A stretch of 64,000 nt of DNA from Pedobacter mendelii (GTDB lineage Bacteria > Bacteroidota > Bacteroidia > Sphingobacteriales > Sphingobacteriaceae), in assembly GCF_014635725.1 (NCBI RefSeq), contig NZ_BMDJ01000012.1, positions 1 to 64,000 on the forward strand. The letters are read 5' to 3'. This document shows, in pieces, positions 53,317-60,677 of this stretch. The translations under genes were made by a program, and so were the position numbers. The notes under the pieces are model-generated. The model worked only from the letters and a program-made list of their open reading frames with translations, did no database searches and was not told where the DNA came from. The first letter of the stretch is position 1. The number at the start of each line of letters is the position of its first letter.

Positions 53317-54258
53317 ATGCCATTGCAGTTTAATCAGGTAAAGCTATTTTCTGGAACAGGTTCCAGAGGATTATCACTTAAAATTGCCGAAAGTTACGGT
53401 AAAGCATTAGGTGATGTAACCATTCACAAATTTAGTGATGGTGAGTTTCAGCCCTCATTTGATGAATCTATCCGTGGATGCGATGTTTTTTTAATCCAGT
53501 CTACTTATCAGCCCAGCGATAATTTAATGGAACTTTTGCTAATGGTTGATGCTGCAAAAAGAGCATCTGCACATTATATTACTGCAGTAGTTCCTTATTA
53601 TGGCTTAGCCCGTCAGGATAGAAAAGATAAGCCGCGTGTAGCGATAGGTGCTAAGTTGGTAGCTAATTTATTAAAGTCTGCAGGTATTCACCGTATTATG
53701 ACGATGGATTTGCATGCAGCACAGATACAGGGATTTTTTGATATTCCGGTAGATCACTTAGATGGATCGGTAATATTTGTTCCTTATATTAAAAGTTTAG
53801 GCTTAAAAAATTTAACAATAGCATCGCCTGATATGGGTGGTTCTTACAGGGCTCGTACCTTTGCTAAATTTTTTAATGCAGAAGTTATTATTTGCGATAA
53901 ACGCCGTAAACGTGCTAACGAAATCGAATCAATGTCGATTATTGGTGATGTAACCGGTCAGGATGTTGTGCTAATTGACGATATTTGCGATACAGCAGGA
54001 ACCTTATCAAAAGCAGCGGCTTTGATTATGGAGAACGGCGCAGCAAGCGTAAGAGCAGTTTGTACACACGCAGTTTTATCAGGTAAAGCAATAGAAACAG
54101 TTGAGAATTCTGTTTTATCTGAATTAATCGTTACGGATACTATTCCTTTGAAAATGGAAAGTCCGAAAATTAGGCAGCTGAGTACAGCAAGTTTGTTTGC
54201 AAGAGCCATTGCTAATGTAAATGAACATGGCTCAATCAGCGACCTATTTAAAGTTTAA
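53317..54258 (+). CDS. prs: ribose-phosphate pyrophosphokinase
   Basis: A 313-residue cytoplasmic enzyme that makes PRPP from ribose-5-phosphate and ATP for nucleotide, His and Trp synthesis. Motifs are FSDGEFQP, the flexible-loop YYGLARQDRKDKPR, TMDLHAAQIQGFFDIPVDHL with the catalytic His region, and the PRPP-binding loop VLIDDICDTAGTL. Length is standard. It follows the tRNA terminator and probably has its own promoter. Confidence 0.98.
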   Translation: MPLQFNQVKLFSGTGSRGLSLKIAESYGKALGDVTIHKFSDGEFQPSFDESIRGCDVFLIQSTYQPSDNLMELLLMVDAAKRASAHYITAVVPYYGLARQDRKDKPRVAIGAKLVANLLKSAGIHRIMTMDLHAAQIQGFFDIPVDHLDGSVIFVPYIKSLGLKNLTIASPDMGGSYRARTFAKFFNAEVIICDKRRKRANEIESMSIIGDVTGQDVVLIDDICDTAGTLSKAAALIMENGAASVRAVCTHAVLSGKAIETVENSVLSELIVTDTIPLKMESPKIRQLSTASLFARAIANVNEHGSISDLFKV

Positions 54259-54280
54259 ATTAAGATTGAAGTTAATAGGA

Positions 54281-54635
54281 TTTAAAGCAAAAGGTCTTGA
54301 TTCTTAATACTAAATACTTGTTATTAATAAATAAATTTAAGGTATAAGGTAGATGGTTTAAGGCAAAAGGTCTTGATTCTTGATACTAAATACTTGTTAT
54401 TAATAAGGTATAAGGTAGATGGTTTAAGTCGAAAGGTCTTGATTCTTGATACTAAATACTTGTACTAATAAATAAATTTAAGGTATAAGGTAGATGGTTT
54501 AAGGCAAAAGGTCTTGATTCTTGATACTAAATACTTGTTACTAATAAATAAATTTAAAGTGTAAGGTAGATGGTTTAAGGCAAAAGGTCTTGATTCTTGA
54601 TACTAAATACTTGTTACTAATAAATAAATATAAAA
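54281..54635 (+). repeat. ~76-bp tandem repeat array between prs and rplY
   Basis: Five copies of the core ggtcttgattcttgatacta then aatacttgtta start at 54293, 54369, 54435, 54510 and 54586, so spacings are 76, 66, 75 and 76 bp. Most units also contain aaggtagatggtttaaggc. It is the same motif family as before pgmB and GH65. It has no spacers of CRISPR type and no coding frame. The last unit runs to the rplY start. Confidence 0.9.
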
Positions 54636-55220
54636 ATGAAAACAATCGCAATTAGCGGTTCTCCAAGAGAGAACGTAGGGAAACGCGATGCCAAGGAACT
54701 TCGTTACGAAGGTAAAGTTCCTGCGGTATTGTACGGTGGCAAAGAACAACATCATTTAGCTGTGGTTATTGCCGATTTAAAAGATGTTATTTATACTGCA
54801 GAAGCAAACTTCGTAGAAATAAATGTAAACGGTGCTAAAACTAAAGCTATCGTTAAAGACACTCAATTTCATCCATTAACTGACATTTTAATGCACATCG
54901 ATTTTCTTCAATTATTTGATGAAAAAGAAATCGTTATGGAAATCCCTGTTAAATTAACAGGAACTTCTCCAGGTGTTAAAATGGGTGGTAAAATGGTTCA
55001 AAAATTACGTAAACTTCGTGTTAAAGCTTTGCCTGCTGCTATGCCTCAATCGGTAGAAGTAAGCATTGAAAAATTAGAAGTTGGCGGTTTAGTTCGCGTT
55101 CGTGATATTAAAGCAGACAAATTTGCTATTACTAATACTCCTGAAGATACAATCGTATCAGTAGGTATGAGTAGAGCATTAAAACAAGCAGAAACTGAAG
55201 CTGCTAAAGGTAAAAAATAA
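54636..55220 (+). CDS. rplY: 50S ribosomal protein L25/general stress protein Ctc
   Basis: A 194-residue L25 of the long (Ctc) type: an N-terminal 5S-rRNA-binding domain (~1-90, GSPRENVGKRDAKELR, VPAVLYGG) and a C-terminal beta domain (~95-180, GTSPGVKMGG). The protein binds 5S rRNA on the large subunit. A Lys/Ala-rich tail follows. The prs-rplY-pth order is common in many bacteria. Its leader is filled by the tandem repeat array. Confidence 0.96.
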   Translation: MKTIAISGSPRENVGKRDAKELRYEGKVPAVLYGGKEQHHLAVVIADLKDVIYTAEANFVEINVNGAKTKAIVKDTQFHPLTDILMHIDFLQLFDEKEIVMEIPVKLTGTSPGVKMGGKMVQKLRKLRVKALPAAMPQSVEVSIEKLEVGGLVRVRDIKADKFAITNTPEDTIVSVGMSRALKQAETEAAKGKK

Positions 55221-55255
55221 TCAGAATTTTTAGATTTCCTTGATTTACAGGATTG

Positions 55256-55286
55256 AGCGGTGCAAATATTTGCACCGCTTTTTTTT
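55256..55286 (+). terminator. rplY terminator
   Basis: A perfect 12-bp palindrome (agcggtgcaaat / atttgcaccgct), folding as a 9-bp stem with a 6-nt loop, is followed by eight T, 36 bp past the stop. Confidence 0.9.
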
Positions 55287-55389
55287 ATTCTAAGATTTAA
55301 GGATTACAGGCTTTTTAAGATGATGGTGTAAAATGAAGAAATCTCATTTCCTAATCTCTCAATCTATCCTAAACCTAGCTATCATACCA

Positions 55390-55457
55390 AATCTCATAAT
55401 CAACCTCGAGCTTAACCTCAACCTCAACCTTAATCTCAGCCTCAACCTTTCTACATT
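55390..55457 (+). repeat. ctcaacctt low-complexity tract
   Basis: Short degenerate repeats of caacctcaacctt / aatctcagcctcaac lie here, just before pth. The same pattern is seen before pgmB (35070-35105) and, in complement, at 38220. An open frame across it (LNLNLNLSLNL) is an artefact of the repeat. Confidence 0.6.
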
Positions 55458-55498
55458 TATCTTTTTTCTTTCCGCTTTAAGCTTTTATCTTTACACCC

Positions 55499-56059
55499 AT
55501 GAAATATCTTATAGTTGGCTTAGGGAATATCGGGCCTGATTATGCACACACAAGGCATAATATTGGTTTTGATATAGCTGATGAATTGGTTAAAAATTTA
55601 AATGGAAGTTTCGAAAATATCCGGTTGGCCTATTATTCTGAAGTAAGTTTTAAAGGAAAAAAACTTCATGTAATTAAACCAACTACTTTCATGAACCTTA
55701 GCGGTAAAGCTGTTAACTACTGGATGAAAGAGTTAAAAATTGCATCCGAAAACGTTTTGGTCATCGTAGACGATTTAGCACTTCCATTAGGCAAACTTCG
55801 CTTAAAATTGCAAGGTAGTAGCGCAGGCCATAACGGTTTAAAAAGCATTGAAGAAGTTTGTGGCGGACAAAACTATGCTCGTTTGCGTTTTGGTATAGGC
55901 AGTGATTACCCAAAAGGGAGGCAAGTTGATTTTGTTTTAGGTTTATTCGATAAGAAAGAGCAATTAGAGCTTCCTGTTTTAATCGATAAAAGTGTTGAGC
56001 TTGTAAAAAGTTTTGTTACGGTTGGTCCGGCGCACACTATGACAGCTTTTAATAAGTAA
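55499..56059 (+). CDS. pth: peptidyl-tRNA hydrolase
   Basis: A 186-residue cytoplasmic enzyme that frees tRNA from stalled peptidyl-tRNA. Asn10 (GLGNIGPDY), catalytic His20 (TRHNIGF), the FMNLSGKAV motif, DDLALPLGKLRLK and GSSAGHNGLKSIEE are all present. Length is standard. It is downstream of rplY, beyond a terminator and the low-complexity tract. Confidence 0.98.
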   Translation: MKYLIVGLGNIGPDYAHTRHNIGFDIADELVKNLNGSFENIRLAYYSEVSFKGKKLHVIKPTTFMNLSGKAVNYWMKELKIASENVLVIVDDLALPLGKLRLKLQGSSAGHNGLKSIEEVCGGQNYARLRFGIGSDYPKGRQVDFVLGLFDKKEQLELPVLIDKSVELVKSFVTVGPAHTMTAFNK

Positions 56060-56104
56060 TTTTAATTCATAAAGTATTCATTTCAAGGTGATGATTATAA
56101 ACAA

Positions 56105-56132
56105 AAAAAGACCATCTCTCGATGATCTTTTT
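56105..56132. terminator. bidirectional terminator between pth and TPR gene
   Basis: aaaaagaccatc and gatgatcttttt pair with one mismatch around a tctc loop, with A and T runs on both sides, between convergent genes. Confidence 0.7.
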
Positions 56133-56152
56133 ATGATATAGTTAGTTAATGA

Positions 56153-56818
56153 TTATTTAACTTGTTCCTGTGCTCTTGCAATATAAGCATCAGCTAATTG
56201 TGCCTCTTGGCTTTCAGGATATTGAGTTTTAATTTTAGTGTAAGCATCAACTGCACCTTTAAAATCTTTTAGGTTTTCGTTTACCAAGCCTAGTTTCTTC
56301 AAAAACATAGGTGAAGTAAACTTGCTTGCTTTATCTGCAGCTTTCTTGTAATAAGTAGAGGCTTGTTTGTAATCTTTCAATTCGCTATAAGCATCACCCA
56401 ATAAACCTAAAGCCAAAGGATCTGCAACCGGACTACCCGTAGCACTATATTTGCTTAAAGCGTCAATAGCTTGTTTATATTCGCCTTTACGTAAGTAAAT
56501 ACCACCTAAATAAAGATTAGCTAAATTTGCTGATTTGGTATTATCATAATCTTTGGCAATCTGCTCTAAACCAGGGTATCCACCTTCGCCTTTAATTGCT
56601 CTGTTGGATAGAGAATCTACACCGATTAATTGCTCTGCTTTAAACATTTTGCTTGCAGCTTCCTGAGCACGATCTTTTAAGTAAACATTTTGGTACCAAA
56701 AGTACACGCCGATTAAAACGATTACTGCACCTGCTATAAATAGCAAGCTTTTATTGTTTTCCTGTAAAAAAGAACCTTTTCTTATAGGTTGAGTTGTCTG
56801 GTTATCTGTTGTAGACAT
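56153..56818 (-). CDS. TPR-repeat membrane-anchored protein (YfgM-like)
   Basis: A 221-residue protein with a short cytoplasmic tail, one membrane helix (SLLFIAGAVIVLIGVYFWY) and a periplasmic part with about four tetratricopeptide-like repeats (residues ~95-215, e.g. ANLYLGGIYLRKGEYKQAID and DAYSELKDYKQASTYYKKAA). Layout resembles YfgM-type proteins that assist envelope protein export or folding. That role is inferred. A well-formed promoter lies upstream on the same strand. Confidence 0.85.
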   Translation of the reverse strand: MSTTDNQTTQPIRKGSFLQENNKSLLFIAGAVIVLIGVYFWYQNVYLKDRAQEAASKMFKAEQLIGVDSLSNRAIKGEGGYPGLEQIAKDYDNTKSANLANLYLGGIYLRKGEYKQAIDALSKYSATGSPVADPLALGLLGDAYSELKDYKQASTYYKKAADKASKFTSPMFLKKLGLVNENLKDFKGAVDAYTKIKTQYPESQEAQLADAYIARAQEQVK

Positions 56819-56842
56819 GTTTGTTTAAAAAATTTAAGATTG

Positions 56843-56872
56843 CAAAAATACGTTTTTCAATCAAAGTATCAA
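56843..56872 (-). promoter_or_regulatory. promoter of the TPR gene
   Basis: On the minus strand, TTG (56872-56870), 19 bp, then TATTTTTG (56850-56843), matching the Bacteroidota form, 25 bp before the start codon. Confidence 0.75.
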
Positions 56873-56942
56873 TCTTTATTTTTAAGTATTTAATTAAACT
56901 GTAGATAATTAGCGGCATGAAAGTTAGGATGTTAACTTTTGC

Positions 56943-57350
56943 CTATCGAAGTAAACTAATTAAGGTATTAAACCAGGTTTTGTTATCACTAAAAATACCA
57001 GTATAGTTAATTACCAGATAAACGGTTTGGCTTTCAGAATGGCTGATAACTGATTTAATCCTGATAGGCTGCCAAAATGCACCGAAATTTTTTATCGAAG
57101 AGGCTGGAAATAAATCATCAAAGCCCATATATACTTCTTCAATATGCGATAAAGGAAGTTCTAATTGTTCATCGCCAGTAATAAATATACCATTTGAAGC
57201 CAACAAAATATTGCCCTCATGATTATGGAGAGGCTTTAAAAATGAAAACAGACCTGCTATTTTTTTTATCCAACCAGAATTTTTTCCTTCTGTAAGTTCA
57301 TGATCGTAAGACCAAAGGACATTTCCTTCTAACATTTTTTGAGCAACCAT
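56943..57350 (-). CDS. hypothetical protein divergent from recF
   Basis: A 135-residue protein from the ATG at 57350; the frame is open to 57398. It is soluble and rich in beta structure (EGNVLWSYDHELTEG, GNILLASNGIFITGDEQLE, LPLSHIEEVYMGFDD), a pattern like PH/GRAM-type domains but with no certain match. It is divergent from recF with under 90 bp between starts, so promoters overlap. Confidence 0.7.
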   Translation of the reverse strand: MVAQKMLEGNVLWSYDHELTEGKNSGWIKKIAGLFSFLKPLHNHEGNILLASNGIFITGDEQLELPLSHIEEVYMGFDDLFPASSIKNFGAFWQPIRIKSVISHSESQTVYLVINYTGIFSDNKTWFNTLISLLR

Positions 57351-57434
57351 ATAATTTTCCTTGAGATGAATGTAAGCTTTATTTTTAACATTGAACATTT
57401 GAAGGGTAAAAAATCGGTAAATTGCGCAATATTT

Positions 57435-58538
57435 ATGTGGTTAAAAAACATTACTCTTCTTAATTTCAAAAACTATAGCGATGCCGGAATCAGTTTTTCT
57501 GAAACTGTAAATGTTTTTACCGGTAATAACGGATCAGGAAAAACAAATATGCTCGATGCAATCCACTATTTGTGCCTTTGCAAAAGTTATTTCAATCCAA
57601 TAGATAGTCAGCAGATTAAAACCAGTGAAGATGTTTTTATGATTCAGGGTGATTTTGAACGGAATTTAAAAAACGAAAAAATTAGCTGTGGTGTAAAGCG
57701 AAATCAGAAAAAGCAGTTTAAAAGAAATAAAAAAGAATACGATAAACTTGCTGATCATATTGGCTTATTTCCTGTTGTTATGGTTTCGCCTTATGATGTA
57801 AATCTGATTATGGAAGGAAGTGAAGAACGAAGGAAATTTATTGATAATGTTATCTCTCAAACAGATGCTCATTACTTAGATCAGCTGATTGTTTATAACC
57901 GTATTTTGGCTAATAGAAATGCTTTTTTAAAGCAAATTGCAATAACTAGAAGATATGATGCAACGCTGCTTCAAATTTTGGATGAGCAGCTAATTGCTTC
58001 TGGTAATAAAATATTTACCATTCGCAAGGCATTTATGGATGAGTTTATTCCATTATTCAACCAATATTATAGCTACATTACCGACAATGGGGAAACAGTT
58101 GAACTGAACTATCAATCTCAGTTGAGTGAAATACCATTTGAAGATTTGCTTCAAAAATCTGTTGAAAAAGACAGGATTTTAGAACGAACAACAGCTGGAA
58201 TACATAAAGATGAACTTGCATTTGTGATAAGCAAAATGCCCTTGAAAAAATTTGGGTCTCAAGGTCAGCAAAAGTCTTTTTTAATTGCTCTTAAACTTGC
58301 ACAATACGCGTATCTTGCAAAAAATAAGGGCTTTAAGCCTTTGCTCCTGCTAGATGATATTTTTGATAAACTGGATGATAATCGGGTGCAAAAGTTAATG
58401 CAAATGGTGTCGCACCACGATTTTGGGCAAATATTTATAACAGATACCGGAATAGAAAGAGTAAAATCGATTTTTAAAAATATAGAAGTTGACGTAACTT
58501 TATTTGAAGTAGATAGCGGACGAATACAATATGCGTAA
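57435..58538 (+). CDS. recF: DNA replication and repair protein RecF
   Basis: A 367-residue SMC-like ATPase that helps load RecA at single-strand gaps and keeps stalled forks. Walker A GNNGSGKTN, the ABC signature GSQGQQKS and Walker B LLLLDDIFDKLD are all present. The ATG at 57435 (MWLKNITLLNFKNY) matches the usual RecF start; the longer frame from 57339 adds 32 unlikely residues. The last codons overlap the DUF721 gene by 8 bp. Confidence 0.97.
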   Translation: MWLKNITLLNFKNYSDAGISFSETVNVFTGNNGSGKTNMLDAIHYLCLCKSYFNPIDSQQIKTSEDVFMIQGDFERNLKNEKISCGVKRNQKKQFKRNKKEYDKLADHIGLFPVVMVSPYDVNLIMEGSEERRKFIDNVISQTDAHYLDQLIVYNRILANRNAFLKQIAITRRYDATLLQILDEQLIASGNKIFTIRKAFMDEFIPLFNQYYSYITDNGETVELNYQSQLSEIPFEDLLQKSVEKDRILERTTAGIHKDELAFVISKMPLKKFGSQGQQKSFLIALKLAQYAYLAKNKGFKPLLLLDDIFDKLDDNRVQKLMQMVSHHDFGQIFITDTGIERVKSIFKNIEVDVTLFEVDSGRIQYA

Positions 58539-58821
58539 ACCTAATGATGTTACCCTTAAAGATGCCATAAGTAAAATGCTTGATGTGTATCGGTTGCGCC
58601 GTAAATTCGACGAAACCGCTATATTGGCAATTTGGCCAGAAATAATGGGTACAGCGATTGCCAATAGAACCAAACAAATTTACATTCACGATAAAAAACT
58701 ATTTATCAGGATAGAATCATCCGTTATAAAAAATGAATTAGTAATGGTTAGGGAGGGAATTATACAAAAACTGAACGCTCACGCAGGTAGCCAGGTAATT
58801 ACCGAAATGATTTTTTTATAG
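58531..58821 (+). CDS. DUF721/DciA-like protein
   Basis: A 96-residue protein of the DUF721 family (KDAISKMLDVYRLRRKFDE, IWPEIMGTAIANRT, LFIRIESSVIKNEL). DciA, a member of this family, loads the replicative helicase in bacteria that lack DnaC. Bacteroidota members are short like this one. The 8-bp overlap with recF implies translational coupling and a shared role in replication and repair. Confidence 0.9.
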   Translation: MRKPNDVTLKDAISKMLDVYRLRRKFDETAILAIWPEIMGTAIANRTKQIYIHDKKLFIRIESSVIKNELVMVREGIIQKLNAHAGSQVITEMIFL

Positions 58822-58829
58822 CATAAAAA

Positions 58830-58855
58830 AAGGTTGAAGATTTTGTTCTTCAACC
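58830..58855. terminator. terminator after the DUF721 gene
   Basis: aggttgaag (58830-58838) and cttcaacct (58847-58855) form a 9-bp stem with an 8-nt loop. An A-run precedes it, so it can also serve the minus-strand gene at 58883. Confidence 0.7.
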
Positions 58856-58882
58856 TGATATTAATTTGTAGAATAAAATAAT

Positions 58883-59062
58883 TTATCCCTTGCTCCCGCC
58901 ACCAAATACTTTGGCTAAAATCCATATTAGCAGCGCTACAACAACAACTATAACAATTACGCCTGTCCAAACGCCAGCTTTAAATATACCTCCTATAAGT
59001 TCACAACTGCTAAGGGTACTGCATAAAAATGCAATTAGTACTAAGGGGAAAGTTCTTCTCAT
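58883..59062 (-). CDS. small lipoprotein with one membrane helix
   Basis: A 59-residue protein: lipobox TLSSC then ELIGGIFKAG, one membrane segment (VWTGVIVIVVVVALLIWILA) and a Gly-rich tail (KVFGGGSKG). The frame is open to 59092, but the ATG at 59062 (MRRTFPLVLIAF) makes a proper signal. Similar small lipoproteins occur across Bacteroidota beside housekeeping genes; the function is unknown. Confidence 0.75.
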   Translation of the reverse strand: MRRTFPLVLIAFLCSTLSSCELIGGIFKAGVWTGVIVIVVVVALLIWILAKVFGGGSKG

Positions 59063-59119
59063 GATGTTAATTTTTGTTTTACCTAACATCAAAAAGCGAA
59101 ATAATGTTTTACGATGTTG

Positions 59120-59848
59120 TTATTTACCATTAATTTTTAATAATTCTATATCAAAAATTAAAGTGCTGTATGGTGGAATATCAGGGCCGTAACCACGTTC
59201 GCCATAAGCTAAATTGTATGGAACAAATAATTTATATTTAGAACCTGTATTCATCAATTGTAACCCTTCAGTCCATCCTTTTATTACCTGGTTTAAGGTT
59301 AAGGTAATAGGTTCGCCACGGTCGTAAGAACTATCGAACTGTTTACCACTCAATAAAGTTCCTTTGTAATGCACTAAAACTGAATCTGTAACTGCAGTTG
59401 GTTTAGCGCCGTTTCCCTGAGTTAAAACTTCATACTGTAAACCACTTTCGGTTGTTTTTACACCCGCTCGTTTTTTATTCTGCTCTAAAAATGTTTTTCC
59501 TTCAGTAATATTACCTGTAAACTTACTTTTGTTGGCACCTGATAAAGCTTCGCTAATGCATTGCTGAGCCTGTTGTTGATCTAAAATTAATTTGTTTCCT
59601 GTAAAAGCATCTTTCAAGCCTTTTAATAAAACTTCGTAGTTCATTGTTGATAAGCCTGTTGTTTTTAAGCTTGAACCAATTGATGAGCCAAAAGCGTAGC
59701 TTACAGAATCTAGTGCAGATTTTAAATTAACCGGCGCTACTGCTTTTTTAGTTGGTGCAACAGTTTTTTTAGCGATAGGTTTTTTAGTTTGTGCAAAAGA
59801 TGCAATAGCGATACCTGAAATAAATATTGTTAAGAAAACTTTTTTCAT
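59120..59848 (-). CDS. FKBP-type peptidyl-prolyl isomerase
   Basis: A 242-residue exported foldase. A signal peptide (IFISGIAIASFAQ) and a Lys/Ala/Pro linker are followed by the FKBP N-terminal dimerisation region (~40-125, SYAFGSSIGSSLK) and the FKBP domain (~130-240) with VLVHYKGTLLSGKQFDSSY, VIKGWTEGL, and YGERGYGPDIPPYSTLIFDI. It acts in the periplasm on proline bonds of folding proteins, like FkpA/Mip. It is complete. Confidence 0.95.
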   Translation of the reverse strand: MKKVFLTIFISGIAIASFAQTKKPIAKKTVAPTKKAVAPVNLKSALDSVSYAFGSSIGSSLKTTGLSTMNYEVLLKGLKDAFTGNKLILDQQQAQQCISEALSGANKSKFTGNITEGKTFLEQNKKRAGVKTTESGLQYEVLTQGNGAKPTAVTDSVLVHYKGTLLSGKQFDSSYDRGEPITLTLNQVIKGWTEGLQLMNTGSKYKLFVPYNLAYGERGYGPDIPPYSTLIFDIELLKINGK

Positions 59849-59928
59849 TTATTTAATTTTGATTGTTTTTAAATTTTTAAGATATGGTTATTAATAAGGA
59901 GCGAAAGATACAAAACTTATAAAACAAT

Positions 59929-59952
59929 AAAACCCCGAAAATTCGAGGTTTT
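59929..59952 (-). terminator. ndk terminator
   Basis: aaaaccccga and tcgaggtttt pair with one mismatch around a 4-nt loop, 24 bp past the ndk stop on the minus strand, followed on that strand by T-rich DNA. Confidence 0.7.
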
Positions 59953-59976
59953 AATAAAAAATGTTGTCATTAAGAT

Positions 59977-60396
59977 TTAGAAACGCTCATCTGCTTTGAA
60001 GAAGAAGTTACCCTCAATTTCTGCATTCTCATCAGAATCTGAACCGTGAACTGCATTGGCATCGATAGATTTAGCATATTTCTGACGGATTGTACCTTCT
60101 GCCGCTTCAGCAGGATTAGTTGCACCAATTAACTTTCTGAAATCTTCAATCGCATTATCTTTTTCTAAAATAGCTGCAACAATTGGTCCTGAAGACATAA
60201 AGCCAACTAAATCTTTATAGAAAGGACGTTCAGCGTGTACTGCGTAAAACTGACCAGCAGTTTCTTCAGTTAGCTTAGTATATTTTAATGCTATGATTTT
60301 GAATCCTGCATTGGTGATATCATTTAAGATTGATCCGATGTGGCCATTTGCAACTGCATCTGGCTTAATCATGGTAAAAGTTCTGTTAGTGCTCAT
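59977..60396 (-). CDS. ndk: nucleoside diphosphate kinase
   Basis: A 139-residue cytoplasmic enzyme that moves phosphate between nucleoside di- and triphosphates. The active His117 lies in NAVHGSDSDENAEIE, and the family motifs TFTMIKPDAV and FVGFMSSGP-type region (KDLVGFMSSGPIVA) are present. Length is standard. On the minus strand TACTTTTG (60429-60422) is a -7 box 26 bp before the start; the -33 element is unclear. Confidence 0.98.
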   Translation of the reverse strand: MSTNRTFTMIKPDAVANGHIGSILNDITNAGFKIIALKYTKLTEETAGQFYAVHAERPFYKDLVGFMSSGPIVAAILEKDNAIEDFRKLIGATNPAEAAEGTIRQKYAKSIDANAVHGSDSDENAEIEGNFFFKADERF

Positions 60397-60620
60397 TGTG
60401 CTTTAATATCAAATTTTTGTGCAAAAGTACGTTTTAATTAATGAAAGAGAAATGATTATTAATTCTTTAAACAGGGTAGTTAATTACGCATTGAACTTAA
60501 TATTTGCAAAATAATAATTAGCGATTCTTAACCAAATTATATAATAATTCAAAAATAAACCCAATTTAATATGCTTTAAGGCAAGATTAAATTATTATTT
60601 AAATTAAGTCTAAATAAATT

Positions 60621-60649
60621 TTGTATTTTAAATTCTGACTGTATCTTTG
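60621..60649 (+). promoter_or_regulatory. promoter of the TonB-receptor gene
   Basis: TTG at 60621-60623, 18 bp, TATCTTTG at 60642-60649, then 28 bp to the start codon. It is an exact Bacteroidota-type match. The rest of 60430-60620 is AT-rich with no feature. Confidence 0.8.
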
Positions 60650-60677
60650 CGGCTGTTTAGAATCAATCCAAATAATT

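Noticed and set aside
54281..54635. Tandem repeats considered as a CRISPR array
   Set aside because: Units are almost continuous with no unique spacers, and there are no cas genes.
55333..55539. 68-codon frame rich in Leu and Asn before pth
   Set aside because: Produced by the caacctt low-complexity tract and overlaps the pth start.
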